From SFWF01 sp045638145 (GTDB taxonomy: Bacteria > Bacillota > Clostridia > Oscillospirales > Acutalibacteraceae): a stretch of DNA of 64,000 nucleotides. The stretch lies in contig JAZUAU010000024.1 in NCBI GenBank assembly GCA_045638145.1, positions 62,001 to 126,000 of the forward strand, given 5' to 3'. This document shows, one piece after another, positions 51,569 to 61,575 of this stretch (its first letter is position 1; each line of letters opens with the position of its first letter). A program made the position numbers and the translations under genes. Below the pieces are notes generated by a model that was not told where the DNA came from, searched no databases, and saw nothing but the letters and a program-made list of their open reading frames with translations.

Positions 51569-52440
51569 TATATATTCCAGTGTTTCAGGTCCTTAAGCTC
51601 GTTATGAATCGTTATATAGGATTCAAGACGAGATACCTCAATTTTACCCTGATCAACAGCCTTTTTAACAGCACAGCCGTTTTCTCCAATATGCTTGCAA
51701 TCAGAGAATCTACAAAGTCCGCTATAATCCGAAAATTCAGGGAAGCAGTTGATTAAGTCTTCCTTAAAATCAAGCGAAGAAACGTCTGCTTCAAGGGAAG
51801 AAAAGCCGGGTGTATCCGCTACGTAGCCGTTGTATTTATGCCTGAAAAGTTCTGTGTGTCGGGTAGTGTGACGACCCCTTCCAAGTTTCTCACTAATCTC
51901 ACCTGTAGAGAGAGAGAGCTCCGGGAAAAGAAGATTTAAAATACTTGATTTACCAACACCTGAATTTCCAGTGAAGGCTGAAATCGAATCCGCAAGTAAA
52001 GCCTTAATCTCACCACAACCATAGCCCGTTTTAGCAGAGCATTCTATAGTTTTATAGCCAACCTTTGAATATTTCTCTACATAATCAGAAATATCGCCCT
52101 CATCATTCTTGTTAAAAATTATAATCGGTGTTATATTCTTAAACTCCGCAAGGGCAGTTAATCTGTCTATCAAAAGACAGTTAGGCGCGGGCGTAACGGC
52201 CGATGAAACAATGAAAAGCTTATCAATATTAGCAATAGGAGGTCGTTCTAGGTGGTTTTTTCTGTTTAAAACCTTGTAAACTACACCCTTTCCTCCCTCA
52301 GTAGCAACCTCAACTCTATCTCCTACAAGCAGAGAGGTTCCGCTGTTGCGAAACCTTCCTCTTGCTTTACATTCGATAATTCCCTCTTCGGTTTCAACAT
52401 AATAAAAACCCGAAAGAGCTTTAATTATAAGTCCTTCCAT
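51568..52440 (-). CDS. rsgA: ribosome small subunit-dependent GTPase RsgA
   Basis: A circularly permuted GTPase of about 290 residues. After an N-terminal OB fold comes NKND (G4), then GNSGVGKSSILN (G1) and DTPGFSSLE (G3). The C-terminal zinc site is CRFSDCKHIGENGC. It assists 30S maturation. The frame runs further upstream into prkC, but ATG 52440 directly after the prkC stop is the natural start and gives MEGLIIKALSG. Ribosome reinitiation from prkC is likely. Confidence 0.95.
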   Translation of the reverse strand: MEGLIIKALSGFYYVETEEGIIECKARGRFRNSGTSLLVGDRVEVATEGGKGVVYKVLNRKNHLERPPIANIDKLFIVSSAVTPAPNCLLIDRLTALAEFKNITPIIIFNKNDEGDISDYVEKYSKVGYKTIECSAKTGYGCGEIKALLADSISAFTGNSGVGKSSILNLLFPELSLSTGEISEKLGRGRHTTRHTELFRHKYNGYVADTPGFSSLEADVSSLDFKEDLINCFPEFSDYSGLCRFSDCKHIGENGCAVKKAVDQGKIEVSRLESYITIHNELKDLKHWNI

Positions 52441-52441
52441 A

Positions 52442-54463
52442 CTATCTTGTAGACACATCGGAGCCGGGCTTTCTCGGATAATCGAATGCATCGTGATTAA
52501 ACTTGATTCCGTATTCAGGAACTGTGATATTTGTTATCTGAATCTGAAGAACGGAATACCCGCCGCTGTTTGTAACCATTTTATTATCCCACAGCTTAAC
52601 AGTAAGTACGGCATCCTTTTTGTTAATACCACTTACATTCTTGAATTCATATTTATAACCTGCTTGCTTCAGGTTGACTTTGGTATCGGAGCACTGAAGC
52701 AGCTTATCGCCAAGGAAGAGCGCAACATAAGCAGTTTCGCTGTCATAGTCCACAGGAAGATTTACAATAAGTGATTCAGCAAAAATACCCTCACGGCTAA
52801 TATTGATATATACTGTTGTACCCTTATTTACAGTGTCATAAGCATTGATAATCTTACCCTCTTCATCGGTAAGATATACAACACTACCCTTTTTATTAAA
52901 GGAGTTTGCTTCCTTAATTTCCTCACCTATTTTAAGCCCTGAAGCTTCAAGGTCCTTTTTTGCATCATTAACCGTAAGTCCGACAACATCAGGCACCTGA
53001 ACTGGAATTTCAGGAACACCAGAGCTTACAAAAATAGTAATTGTAGAGCCTTGTTCAAGTTCTGAACCAATTTGCGGATCGGTTCTGATAACATGGCCTT
53101 TTTCTACGGTATCACTATCCTCTGTAACGACAGAGCATTTAAAACCGTTTGTATTCTCAAGAATTGAAATTGCTTTCGCTTCGGTCATTCCGGTAACATC
53201 ATCAATTTTTACAATCTTGTTTCCGCGACTTACGTAAAGAACAACTGTGTCTCCTTTTTTAACCTGTTTATTGGGATCCGGTTGCTGATAATAAATAATT
53301 CCCTGAGGGTGTTCGTTAGAATATTCGTATTTAAATTCAATCTTATAATTCAGTCCAAAATTAGGATCGTTCTGCACCTCATTATAAGATTTACCCACAT
53401 AATTCTCAACGACATAGGTATTGTTTTTCTTGTCAAAAACAAAATATTTAAGCAGAAATGCCGCAATTATTATAACTACGATTAAAAATGTTACGGTGAT
53501 ACCCGAAAGAATCGGAATCATATTCGAAACCTCAGAATTTTCTGATTTCTTTGTTTCCTTTTCACCGCCCTGAGCAATGGGGATAAACTTTGTGGGCGAA
53601 TCATCTACAAAATAGTCGTAATCAAAGGTAACGGCAGGATTCTTTTTAAATTCCTCAAGGTCGCAAAGCATTTCCGCGGCTGACTTATATCTTCTTGAAG
53701 GCTCCTTCTGCATTGCGTGCATGGTAATCTGCTCTAACCCAAGAGGAATGGAGCCGTTTATATCACGGGGTAATTTCGGGTCCTTTTGAAGCTGCATAAT
53801 TGCAACAGAAACAGCACTTTCAGCCTGGAATGGAAGTATTCCCGTAATCATTTCATAAAGCATTACACCAACAGAATAGATGTCAGCCTTTTCGTCAGTA
53901 TTTTCTCCCCTTGCTTGCTCGGGGCTGATATAGTGCACCGATCCGATTGCCTTGTCGGTAATGGTTCTCTGTCCGCTACGCGCAAAACGGGCAATACCAA
54001 AGTCGGTAACCTTTATGGTGCCGTCGGAAAGCACCATAATATTGTGGGGCTTTACATCACGGTGAACAACGCCCTTGTCGTGTGCGTGCTGAAGACCGCG
54101 AAGAATCTGAAGAGTAAGGCGAACTGCATCGTTCCATGAAAGGGGACCTTGCTGTTCGATATACTCTTTAAGGGTAATGCCGTCAATATATTCCATTACA
54201 ATATATTGAATAAGATCACCAAACGAAACGTCGAAAACCTTTACAACATTGGGATGGGATAAAACAGCAATTGCCTTTGATTCGTTTTTAAATCTTCTTA
54301 AAAACTCATCATTTCCTGTAAATTCATCCTTCAGTATCTTGATAGCAACAATTTTATTATCAACATTGTCGTAAGCCTTGTAAACAACAGCCATGCCGCC
54401 GACACCGATAATTTCTCTTATTTCATATCTGCCATCAAGTCTTTTTCCTACATACTTATCCAT
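52442..54463 (-). CDS. prkC: Ser/Thr protein kinase with PASTA domains, PrkC
   Basis: A 673-residue membrane kinase. The cytoplasmic kinase domain (about 12-270) has GVGGMAVVYKAYD, HRDVKPHNI, DFGIAR and an activation loop with Ser/Thr residues. A single membrane segment lies at about 316-345. Outside, three PASTA repeats (about 352-420, 421-488, 490-565) are followed by a roughly 100-residue beta-rich C-terminal domain of unknown kind. Kinases of this type sense muropeptides or lipid II and act with PrpC; in Bacillus PrkC triggers spore germination. Confidence 0.95.
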   Translation of the reverse strand: MDKYVGKRLDGRYEIREIIGVGGMAVVYKAYDNVDNKIVAIKILKDEFTGNDEFLRRFKNESKAIAVLSHPNVVKVFDVSFGDLIQYIVMEYIDGITLKEYIEQQGPLSWNDAVRLTLQILRGLQHAHDKGVVHRDVKPHNIMVLSDGTIKVTDFGIARFARSGQRTITDKAIGSVHYISPEQARGENTDEKADIYSVGVMLYEMITGILPFQAESAVSVAIMQLQKDPKLPRDINGSIPLGLEQITMHAMQKEPSRRYKSAAEMLCDLEEFKKNPAVTFDYDYFVDDSPTKFIPIAQGGEKETKKSENSEVSNMIPILSGITVTFLIVVIIIAAFLLKYFVFDKKNNTYVVENYVGKSYNEVQNDPNFGLNYKIEFKYEYSNEHPQGIIYYQQPDPNKQVKKGDTVVLYVSRGNKIVKIDDVTGMTEAKAISILENTNGFKCSVVTEDSDTVEKGHVIRTDPQIGSELEQGSTITIFVSSGVPEIPVQVPDVVGLTVNDAKKDLEASGLKIGEEIKEANSFNKKGSVVYLTDEEGKIINAYDTVNKGTTVYINISREGIFAESLIVNLPVDYDSETAYVALFLGDKLLQCSDTKVNLKQAGYKYEFKNVSGINKKDAVLTVKLWDNKMVTNSGGYSVLQIQITNITVPEYGIKFNHDAFDYPRKPGSDVSTR

Positions 54464-54501
54464 TGAAAACCTTCCAATCTAATAAAAAATTCATAAGGAA
54501 C

Positions 54502-55227
54502 TTAATAAATTAAAACTACAGTTATGTTGTCACCGCCACCTGCTTCATTTGCAAGGTCGACAAGCTTCTTTGCCGCATTGTCCTCTGATTCATTCTTTAA
54601 AACGGTAAATATGGTTTCTTCTGACACAAAGTTAGTAAGTCCGTCTGTGCAGATAAGGAGCACGTTGTTTTCAGGCTTAATAACAATGTCGTAATCACAG
54701 AAAACTGTAGACTCGGTGCCAACAGCTCTCGTAATTATGTTCTTTTTAGGATGGGTTTTGGCCTCATCCTCGCTAATTTCCCCACTGTCAATCATATTTT
54801 GAACTACAGAATGGTCTGTTGTTAGCTTTACAAGACCGTCGGCGGTGGAAAGATATGCTCTCGAATCGCCCACATGAACGATGTGGGCAAGGTTGTCGCG
54901 TATAACAACGGCAACAACAGTAGTGCCCATACCAAAGTATTCGGGAGATTCTTTGGCTTTTTCATAAATCTCGTTATTAGCTGAATCGACCGCTGCGCGA
55001 AGCATATTTTCGATAGAATTTCCGTTCATTTTAGGGGAATAGGAATTTACAATATAATCGGAAATTATCTTAGTCGCAGTCGAACTTGCGACAACGCCTC
55101 CGTTAGCGCCGCCCATACCGTCGCAAACAACCGCAAAAACCGAGCCGTTTCCAAATTCACCCGCCATAAAAGCATCCTGATTATCGCTACGCTTTAGTCC
55201 AACGTCCGAATTACTGTATATTCTCAA
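54502..55227 (-). CDS. prpC: PP2C-family protein phosphatase PrpC
   Basis: A 241-residue metal-dependent phosphatase that reverses PrkC. Motifs: RSDNQDAF, VCDGMGGANGG, VHVGDSRAYL, TDGLTNFV and a C-terminal GGGDNITVVL. The start is TTG seven bases after GGAGGGG and overlaps the rlmN end by 17 bases. Confidence 0.95.
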   Translation of the reverse strand: MRIYSNSDVGLKRSDNQDAFMAGEFGNGSVFAVVCDGMGGANGGVVASSTATKIISDYIVNSYSPKMNGNSIENMLRAAVDSANNEIYEKAKESPEYFGMGTTVVAVVIRDNLAHIVHVGDSRAYLSTADGLVKLTTDHSVVQNMIDSGEISEDEAKTHPKKNIITRAVGTESTVFCDYDIVIKPENNVLLICTDGLTNFVSEETIFTVLKNESEDNAAKKLVDLANEAGGGDNITVVLIY

Positions 55228-56269
55228 TACTATCCCCTCCTTTTATTATTGATTTTCTTCGAAGTTGTCCGCAGGAAGCGTTTATATCACCACCGAGCGT
55301 TCTTCGAATAGTTGTGTTTATTCTAAGACTGTTTAGCTTGTCACAAAAGTTCTTTAAAGCCTTGCGGTCTGATTTTTCATATGTGTTTTCCTTTACGGGA
55401 TTTACGGGAATTAAATTTACGTGGCACATAATTCCCTTCAATATTCGCGCAAGCTCTGTTGCACACTCATCGGTATCGTTTAAACCCTTTATCATAGCAT
55501 ACTCGAAACTTATGCGCCTTCCTGTAACCCTTTGATATTCTCTGCAAGCGGTTAAAAGCTCATCTATTTCCCACTTTCTGTTTACCTTCATCATTTCACT
55601 TCTCATATTGTCAAAAGGCGCGTGAAGTGAAATTGAAAGGGTTATTGGCAGATTAATCTCTGCTAGCTTATATATACCGGGGACAACACCCGAGGTTGAA
55701 AGAGATATGTGGCGCATTCCGATATTTAATCCCTCTTCGTCACCTACAAGCTCTAAAAACCTTACAACATTGTCGAAATTATCGAGCGGTTCGCCCATAC
55801 CCATTAATACGATATTGGAAACACGAATATTATTGTCGCGGTTTGCCATCATAACCTCGGCAAGCATTTCGCCCGGAAGCAGATTGCGGAAAAGTCCGTC
55901 AATTCCCGAAGCACAGAAAGAACAACCCATTCTGCAACCAACCTGTGTGGAAATACAAACCGAATAGCCATGCTCGTACTTCATCACAACAGATTCTATA
56001 TATTCACCATCGTGGAGGCGATAAAGATATTTAATAGTGCCATCAAGCTTTGATACAAGCTTTTTCTCGATAGTAACACCCGATAAAAGGTAGTTATCGT
56101 CAAGCTTTTGGCGAAGTTCCTTTGATAGGTTTGTCATTTCGTCAAAGGAAATCGCACCACCTTGTACCCATTTATAAACCTGACCTGCTCTGAAGGGCTT
56201 TTCGCCGAGCATGGCAAAATCCGCTTTAATCTCGTCTAAGGTCATTGAACGAATGTCGTTTTTCGGCAA
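55211..56269 (-). CDS. rlmN: 23S rRNA/tRNA adenine C2-methyltransferase RlmN
   Basis: A 352-residue radical SAM methyltransferase acting on A2503 of 23S rRNA and A37 of tRNA. The cluster motif is GCRMGCSFCASG, with MGMGEPLDN, SLSTSGVVP and the C-terminal GGDINASCGQL containing the catalytic cysteine. TTG start after GGGAGAG. Confidence 0.95.
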   Translation of the reverse strand: MPKNDIRSMTLDEIKADFAMLGEKPFRAGQVYKWVQGGAISFDEMTNLSKELRQKLDDNYLLSGVTIEKKLVSKLDGTIKYLYRLHDGEYIESVVMKYEHGYSVCISTQVGCRMGCSFCASGIDGLFRNLLPGEMLAEVMMANRDNNIRVSNIVLMGMGEPLDNFDNVVRFLELVGDEEGLNIGMRHISLSTSGVVPGIYKLAEINLPITLSISLHAPFDNMRSEMMKVNRKWEIDELLTACREYQRVTGRRISFEYAMIKGLNDTDECATELARILKGIMCHVNLIPVNPVKENTYEKSDRKALKNFCDKLNSLRINTTIRRTLGGDINASCGQLRRKSIIKGGDSIENIQ

Positions 56270-56283
56270 AAAACTCTCCCCTT

Positions 56284-57561
56284 TCAGTTTTTAGTCATAA
56301 CCGCAGCAAAGAAACCATCCGATCCGTCAATATGCGGCATATAGGTCTTCATACTGCAAAGTGCGTAATTCTTGTGTTCACTTAAAAATCGTTCAACATT
56401 CTTTTCATTTTCCGCCTTGTTTAGCGTACAGGTTGAGTATAAAAGCTTGCCGCCGTTTTTAAGATACTTGTCCGATGTACTCAGTATTTCATATTGAATT
56501 TTAACAAGCTCCGTGGTATCATTAAGCTCTTTATATTTAATTTCGGGCTTTCTGCGAAGTACACCGATACCTGAACACGGCACGTCGCAGATAATCCTAT
56601 CAAAAATACCTAAATTTTGGTCAAATTTTGTTGCATCAAGGGTTACTGCATTAATATTTTCAAACCCCAGCCTTTTAGCCCCCGATTTTATAAGTCCTAC
56701 CCTCTTTGGATAAAGGTCGGTTGCAACGATATTCACATTTTTAGCCGAAAGATAGGCGCTGAAAGCCTTTCCACCGGGTGCAGAGCAAATATCAAGTACC
56801 TTGTCACCATTATCAACACCGAGCATATTAACCGCCGTTTGGCAGGCAATATCCTGAATGTAGAAAAGTCCGTCCTTAAAAGCGGTCATCTGCTCAAGGG
56901 AAGAATATCCGCTAATCGATAAACAACCCGGAATTGCCGTTTTTTCAGCCGAAACCCCGATGTTTTCTAACTCATCAATTAGGTTGTCAACACTTATTTT
57001 GATAGTGTTAACCTTGATATAAGTAGGTGGTGGCAAAAGTGAATTTTCAAGAAATTTTACTGTATCGTCCATGCCGTAATCGTCTAACAATCTCGTAACT
57101 ATGGCCTGTGGACAAGAAAATCTTACAGAAATGCTAGCCAAATCGTTGTTATTGGGCAGCTCTATTTCGGTTTTTGCTACGTTTCGGAGCACTCCGTTCA
57201 CAAAGCTTGCAGCGTATGAATCCTTAGAGCCCTTTATCATCTTAACTGCTTCATTTACAGCCGCAGAATCTGGGATTTTATCCATAAACTTAATCTGATA
57301 AACCGCAGAGCGAAGAACATTAAGTGTGAAGGGCGTTATTTTATTAAAGCCTTTATTTATAAAGCTCTTCAGTATGAAATCAATGGTGATTTTTCTATCA
57401 AGGGTACCGTAAAAGATTCTTGAGCAAAGGGCCTTATCTTCAGCCGACAATTCGTATTCAAAAAGAAGTGAATTAAGTGTGATATTAGAATATGAGCCTC
57501 CAGAATCAACTCGGCAAAGTGCCTTAACGGCAACAAATCTTGCGTTGTTTTTATTACTCAC
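56284..57561 (-). CDS. rsmB: 16S rRNA m5C967 methyltransferase RsmB
   Basis: A 425-residue protein. An N-terminal NusB-like RNA-binding domain (about 5-140) precedes a Rossmann methyltransferase domain with CSAPGGKAF, the PCSGIGVLRRKPEIKY motif and the catalytic cysteine in YSTCTLNKAENE. GTG start overlapping the fmt end. Confidence 0.95.
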   Translation of the reverse strand: MSNKNNARFVAVKALCRVDSGGSYSNITLNSLLFEYELSAEDKALCSRIFYGTLDRKITIDFILKSFINKGFNKITPFTLNVLRSAVYQIKFMDKIPDSAAVNEAVKMIKGSKDSYAASFVNGVLRNVAKTEIELPNNNDLASISVRFSCPQAIVTRLLDDYGMDDTVKFLENSLLPPPTYIKVNTIKISVDNLIDELENIGVSAEKTAIPGCLSISGYSSLEQMTAFKDGLFYIQDIACQTAVNMLGVDNGDKVLDICSAPGGKAFSAYLSAKNVNIVATDLYPKRVGLIKSGAKRLGFENINAVTLDATKFDQNLGIFDRIICDVPCSGIGVLRRKPEIKYKELNDTTELVKIQYEILSTSDKYLKNGGKLLYSTCTLNKAENEKNVERFLSEHKNYALCSMKTYMPHIDGSDGFFAAVMTKN

Positions 57562-58486
57562 GGGTAATCACTGTACCTTTCTCGATACTGTGTCCTTTAA
57601 GATAATCTGCCGTAGGCATTCGCTTTGAGCCCTCGGGCTGAATCTCTAAAAGTTTTATAGAGCCCCCGTCTCCGCAGGCAATAACAAGCTCGTTATCGCT
57701 TTTGATTACGGTGCCTGCGGGAGCCTCGGTTTTATAAGCTTTACGAGATGATAAAACCTTAACTCTTTTTCCGTCGAGCATAAAATAAGCGGCAGGCCAG
57801 CTGTAAAAACCGCGAATGAGGTTATGAACCTCTGCGGCAGATTTAGTAAAATCAATATAGCCCATCTCACGGGATATAATCGGTGCATAAGTCGAAAGCA
57901 CTTCATCTTGCTTTATGGGAGTAAAACTTCCCTCTTCGATTGCCTTTAGGGTATCGAGCATAAGCGAAGCACCCATTAAAGAGAGTCTGTCGTGAAGCTC
58001 CTCGCCCGTTTCATTTTCACCTATTTCGGTTTCACACTTTTTAAGCATATCGCCCGTGTCGAGTCCCTTTTCCATAAGCATTGTCGTGATGCCTGTTTTA
58101 CTATCACCGCAAACTATCGACCACTGAATCGGCGAAGCGCCTCTGTGACGAGGAAGCAAAGAAGCATGTCCGTTAACACAGCCGTACTTCGGTATATTAA
58201 GGATTTCTTCGGGAAGAATTTTTCCATAAGCTACAACAACTATTACATCGGGTGCAATTTCCTTTATCTGCTTGGTTATCGCCTCATCGCGAAGGGTTGC
58301 AGGCTGAAAAACGGGTATATTATTCTCTAAGGCTACCGTTTTTACGGGGGGCGGTGTGATTATCTGCTTTCTGCCAACCGCCTTATCAGGTTGGGAAAAA
58401 ACCGCCACAACAGAATGCTGTGAATCAATTAAAGCCTTCAAAGTAGGTACTGCAAAATCAGGCGTACCCATAAAAATAATATTCAT
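57554..58486 (-). CDS. fmt: methionyl-tRNA formyltransferase
   Basis: A 310-residue enzyme that formylates initiator methionyl-tRNA. It has IFMGTPDFAVPTL, the formyl-THF site GHASLLPRHRGASPIQW and MEKGLDTGDML. Lies directly after def, its partner in N-terminal processing. Confidence 0.97.
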   Translation of the reverse strand: MNIIFMGTPDFAVPTLKALIDSQHSVVAVFSQPDKAVGRKQIITPPPVKTVALENNIPVFQPATLRDEAITKQIKEIAPDVIVVVAYGKILPEEILNIPKYGCVNGHASLLPRHRGASPIQWSIVCGDSKTGITTMLMEKGLDTGDMLKKCETEIGENETGEELHDRLSLMGASLMLDTLKAIEEGSFTPIKQDEVLSTYAPIISREMGYIDFTKSAAEVHNLIRGFYSWPAAYFMLDGKRVKVLSSRKAYKTEAPAGTVIKSDNELVIACGDGGSIKLLEIQPEGSKRMPTADYLKGHSIEKGTVITRE

Positions 58487-58490
58487 AAAA

Positions 58491-58934
58491 TTATCCCTTT
58501 ATAAGCCTGTCTTTAAATACCTTGCCGTCAAGGTGGTCAATTTCGTGGCAAAAAGCACGGGCTTTAAGTCCGCTGCCCGAAACAGTAAAGGTGTTGCCGT
58601 TTCTGTCCTGCGCACGAACAGTAACATTCATAGGTCTTTTAGTCTTGCCGTACTCTCCGGGGAAAGAAAGACAACCCTCTTCCTCGGTCTGAACTCCGCT
58701 TGATTCTACGATTACGGGATTTACAAGCTCTATAAGTCCGTCACCAACGTCTACAATGCAAACTCTGCGAAGCACGCCAATCTGAGAAGCCGCAAGACCG
58801 CAACCGTCTGCCTTATACATAGTGTCCTTCATATCGTCAAGAAGCAGCGCAAGTCTGTCATCAAAGGTTAACTGACTTCTGCAAACCTTTCGAAGTGTTT
58901 GGTCTGCTCCTTTAAGAATATTTCTAATTGCCAT
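58491..58934 (-). CDS. def: peptide deformylase
   Basis: A 147-residue metalloprotease removing the formyl group of new proteins. All three motifs are present: GCGLAASQIG, EEGCLSFPG and HEIDHLDG, the last giving the two metal histidines. Four bases separate it from fmt. Confidence 0.97.
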   Translation of the reverse strand: MAIRNILKGADQTLRKVCRSQLTFDDRLALLLDDMKDTMYKADGCGLAASQIGVLRRVCIVDVGDGLIELVNPVIVESSGVQTEEEGCLSFPGEYGKTKRPMNVTVRAQDRNGNTFTVSGSGLKARAFCHEIDHLDGKVFKDRLIKG

Positions 58935-58946
58935 ATATTGCCTCCG

Positions 58947-61358
58947 TTAAATAATCGTTTCAGGGTTAATGTCGATAAATACCGATGTATCTTTATCACA
59001 TTTTACCGAGGTTGCACGCCTCAGCATCTCTCTAAAACACTTGGAATTTTTAGCCTTTATTATCATTCGGTAACGGTAGCGATTATTAACCTTTGGCATT
59101 CCTGCTACCGAAGGACCGAGAATTATAAGTTTAATGTCCTTGTATTCGCTGTCGACAAGGGTTTTTATATTGCCGAAAACAGCATTTATAGTTTCCTCTG
59201 CACTATCTCTTGAAACACCCGATGCCCCAACAACCGTAATATCGCAGTAGGGCGGATAAATCATCATTTTACGGGTTAAAATTTCGGACGAATAAAATGA
59301 ATCGTAATCCTGTGTTTCGGCGAGACGAATAAGGTTTGAGTCGGGGTCGGTTGTTTGAATAATTGCAACTCCCTTGTTTTCGCCTCTGCCTGCGCGACCG
59401 AGTATCTGTGTTAAAAGCGAGAAGGAACGTTCAAAGCCTCTGTAATCGTCGCTGTTTGAGGCGATATCTGCACCAAGTACACCTACAACGGTTACTTTCG
59501 GGAAATCAAGTCCTTTTGCAACCATCTGTGTACCGAGCATAATATCATATTCGCCCCTTGAAAATGCATCCAAGCTCTCTGCAAAGGATCCGCGAGAGGC
59601 GGTGCTGTCTGCATCAAGACGAAGTATTTTAGCATCGGGAAAGGTAAATTTCAGTTCTTCTTCAACCCTTTGAGTACCGATACCCATAAAACGCAGCTTA
59701 CTGTTTTCGCAGGTAGGACAATTTTCACGCATAGGCTCGCTGAAGCCGCAGTAGTGACAAATCATTCTGCGGTTTGCCGAGTGGTATGTGAGCGAAACGC
59801 TACAATTTGGGCATGTGCTGACAAATCCACAGGAAGGACAGGAAACATAGGTATTATGACCCCTACGGTTAAGCAGAATTATTGCCTGTTTTTTATCCTC
59901 CAAAGCTTTGTAAACTGCTTCGTTTAGTTCGCGACTTAGTGCCGAAACGCTTCCCTTAGTAAGTTCTTTTCGCATATCAACCGTGCGAACCTCGGGCAGT
60001 ACGGCGGTGCCGTATCTTTTTGTAAGCTTTAAAAGCTCATATTTGCCTGAAAGTGACGAGGCGTAGCTTTCAATAGCGGGTGTGGCAGAAGCCAACACAA
60101 GAAGAGAATTATTATATAGTGTTCTGAATTTTGCAAGGTCGCGCGCGTGGAAACGTGGAGATTTTTCTGACTTATATGTGTGCTCCTGCTCTTCGTCAAT
60201 TACAATGAGCGAGAGATTTTTTACGGGAGCAAAAACCGCCGAGCGTGTACCGATTGCAATTAGAGCTTCACCGTTTTTAACCCTACGAAACTCGTCCATT
60301 CGCTGACCTAATGACATTGAAGAATGAAAAACTGCAATCTTGTTGCCAAAATGCTTCCCAAAACGGGCAATTGTCTGTGGTGTAAGGGAAATTTCGGGCA
60401 CCATAACGATAACGCCCTTGCCATCGTTTACAACCTTTTCGCAAAGCTTTAAAAACACGCTTGTTTTACCGCTGCCCGTGACACCATAAAGAAGTGATAC
60501 TGCGGGTTTGTTTGAAGAATAAAGCACAGACAATCTGTTATAAGCGCTTTCCTGCTCATCTGTAAGGGATATTTCCGCTTTTTTACTGTAAAGGGCAGAA
60601 TAATCGGGTGTGCGATAAACGGGCTTATCAAATAGCTCGATCACACCCTTTTTCTCCAAGGTATTGATAACCGAAACCGAAACACCTGTGAAATACATAA
60701 TTTCCTTGGTGCTGACACTTCCCGTATCAAAAATAAGCTCGGCAACCTCCCTCTGTTTATCGGAAAGTCTAAAGCTACTTAACTCTTCTCTCGATATTTT
60801 TGCTCTTGCACTTTTTAGGGTGGCGTCTCCTATTCTTCTGTGAACGTTTGAAGATTTTTGAAGCTCGCCGTTTTTGAGCATTTCGCTGATTCTACGGTCG
60901 GATAAAAACGAAAACTCTAAAAGAAGTCTTTCTTTAGTTACCGCAATATTCTCGACAAAAAAATTATCAAGTGCTTCACGCTCTTTAGAGAAAGTGGTTT
61001 CCCCCTTTGAATAAAGCTCGTCTACCTTAAAGCCAATACCAACGGGAAGTACCGCCTTAACAGCCTCAAAATAGGTGCAGAAAAGGTTTTCGTGCATCCA
61101 TTCGCACATTGAAAGCATCTCTTCCGACAAAACGGGCTCGGTATCTATTACACTTAAAATCGACTTATACGTTATGTCGCTCTCTTTTTCTTCAACGCTC
61201 ATTATTACACCCTGACGGGTGGTATCGCCTTTTCCAAAAGGAACGATAACGCGGCAACCCGCCACAGCATATTTGGTTTGGTTGTTGGGAATTTTATATC
61301 CGTAAGGCTTGTCAAAAGAGTATGCCGTCTGTTCAATAATGACGTTTGCAATACGCAT
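58947..61358 (-). CDS. priA: primosomal protein N' (replication restart helicase PriA)
   Basis: A superfamily 2 helicase of about 803 residues. The N-terminal DNA-binding domain is followed by Walker A GVTGSGKTSVFL, the DEEQ box VIDEEQEHTY and two zinc-binding clusters (CPSCGFVSTCPNC and CHYCGF...CPTC). It reloads the replisome at stalled forks. ATG 61358 was preferred to a TTG at 61364 for spacing from AGGAAGG. In Bacillus coaBC lies between rpoZ and priA; here priA follows rpoZ directly. Confidence 0.95.
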   Translation of the reverse strand: MRIANVIIEQTAYSFDKPYGYKIPNNQTKYAVAGCRVIVPFGKGDTTRQGVIMSVEEKESDITYKSILSVIDTEPVLSEEMLSMCEWMHENLFCTYFEAVKAVLPVGIGFKVDELYSKGETTFSKEREALDNFFVENIAVTKERLLLEFSFLSDRRISEMLKNGELQKSSNVHRRIGDATLKSARAKISREELSSFRLSDKQREVAELIFDTGSVSTKEIMYFTGVSVSVINTLEKKGVIELFDKPVYRTPDYSALYSKKAEISLTDEQESAYNRLSVLYSSNKPAVSLLYGVTGSGKTSVFLKLCEKVVNDGKGVIVMVPEISLTPQTIARFGKHFGNKIAVFHSSMSLGQRMDEFRRVKNGEALIAIGTRSAVFAPVKNLSLIVIDEEQEHTYKSEKSPRFHARDLAKFRTLYNNSLLVLASATPAIESYASSLSGKYELLKLTKRYGTAVLPEVRTVDMRKELTKGSVSALSRELNEAVYKALEDKKQAIILLNRRGHNTYVSCPSCGFVSTCPNCSVSLTYHSANRRMICHYCGFSEPMRENCPTCENSKLRFMGIGTQRVEEELKFTFPDAKILRLDADSTASRGSFAESLDAFSRGEYDIMLGTQMVAKGLDFPKVTVVGVLGADIASNSDDYRGFERSFSLLTQILGRAGRGENKGVAIIQTTDPDSNLIRLAETQDYDSFYSSEILTRKMMIYPPYCDITVVGASGVSRDSAEETINAVFGNIKTLVDSEYKDIKLIILGPSVAGMPKVNNRYRYRMIIKAKNSKCFREMLRRATSVKCDKDTSVFIDINPETII

Positions 61359-61395
61359 TTTCAAAGCCTTCCTTTCAGATAAATTTTACGAAAAA

Positions 61396-61575
61396 TTAGT
61401 CCTCAATTTCCTTTGCCATCTCGTTGATTGCGATGGAAACAGCCTTTTTAGTGAGAATTTCGCCTCGCTCTTCATAGCTCTCAGAAATTTCTCTTGCATT
61501 CTTTGCAATTTTGTTGACGAGCTGATAGCGGTTGTCACAGTTATTGATAAGTTTTCCAATTGCGGGATTTAACAT
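61396..61575 (-). CDS. rpoZ: RNA polymerase omega subunit, 59 residues
   Basis: A short gene of 59 codons. The product starts MLNPAIGKLINNC and includes DNRYQLVNKIAKNAREI and the C-terminal KAVSIAINEMAKEIED, the omega pattern (YxLV...A..ARxI). Omega stabilises beta' in RNA polymerase. It overlaps gmk by seven bases and has GAGGTG before the ATG. gmk-rpoZ is a conserved order. Confidence 0.9.
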   Translation of the reverse strand: MLNPAIGKLINNCDNRYQLVNKIAKNAREISESYEERGEILTKKAVSIAINEMAKEIED

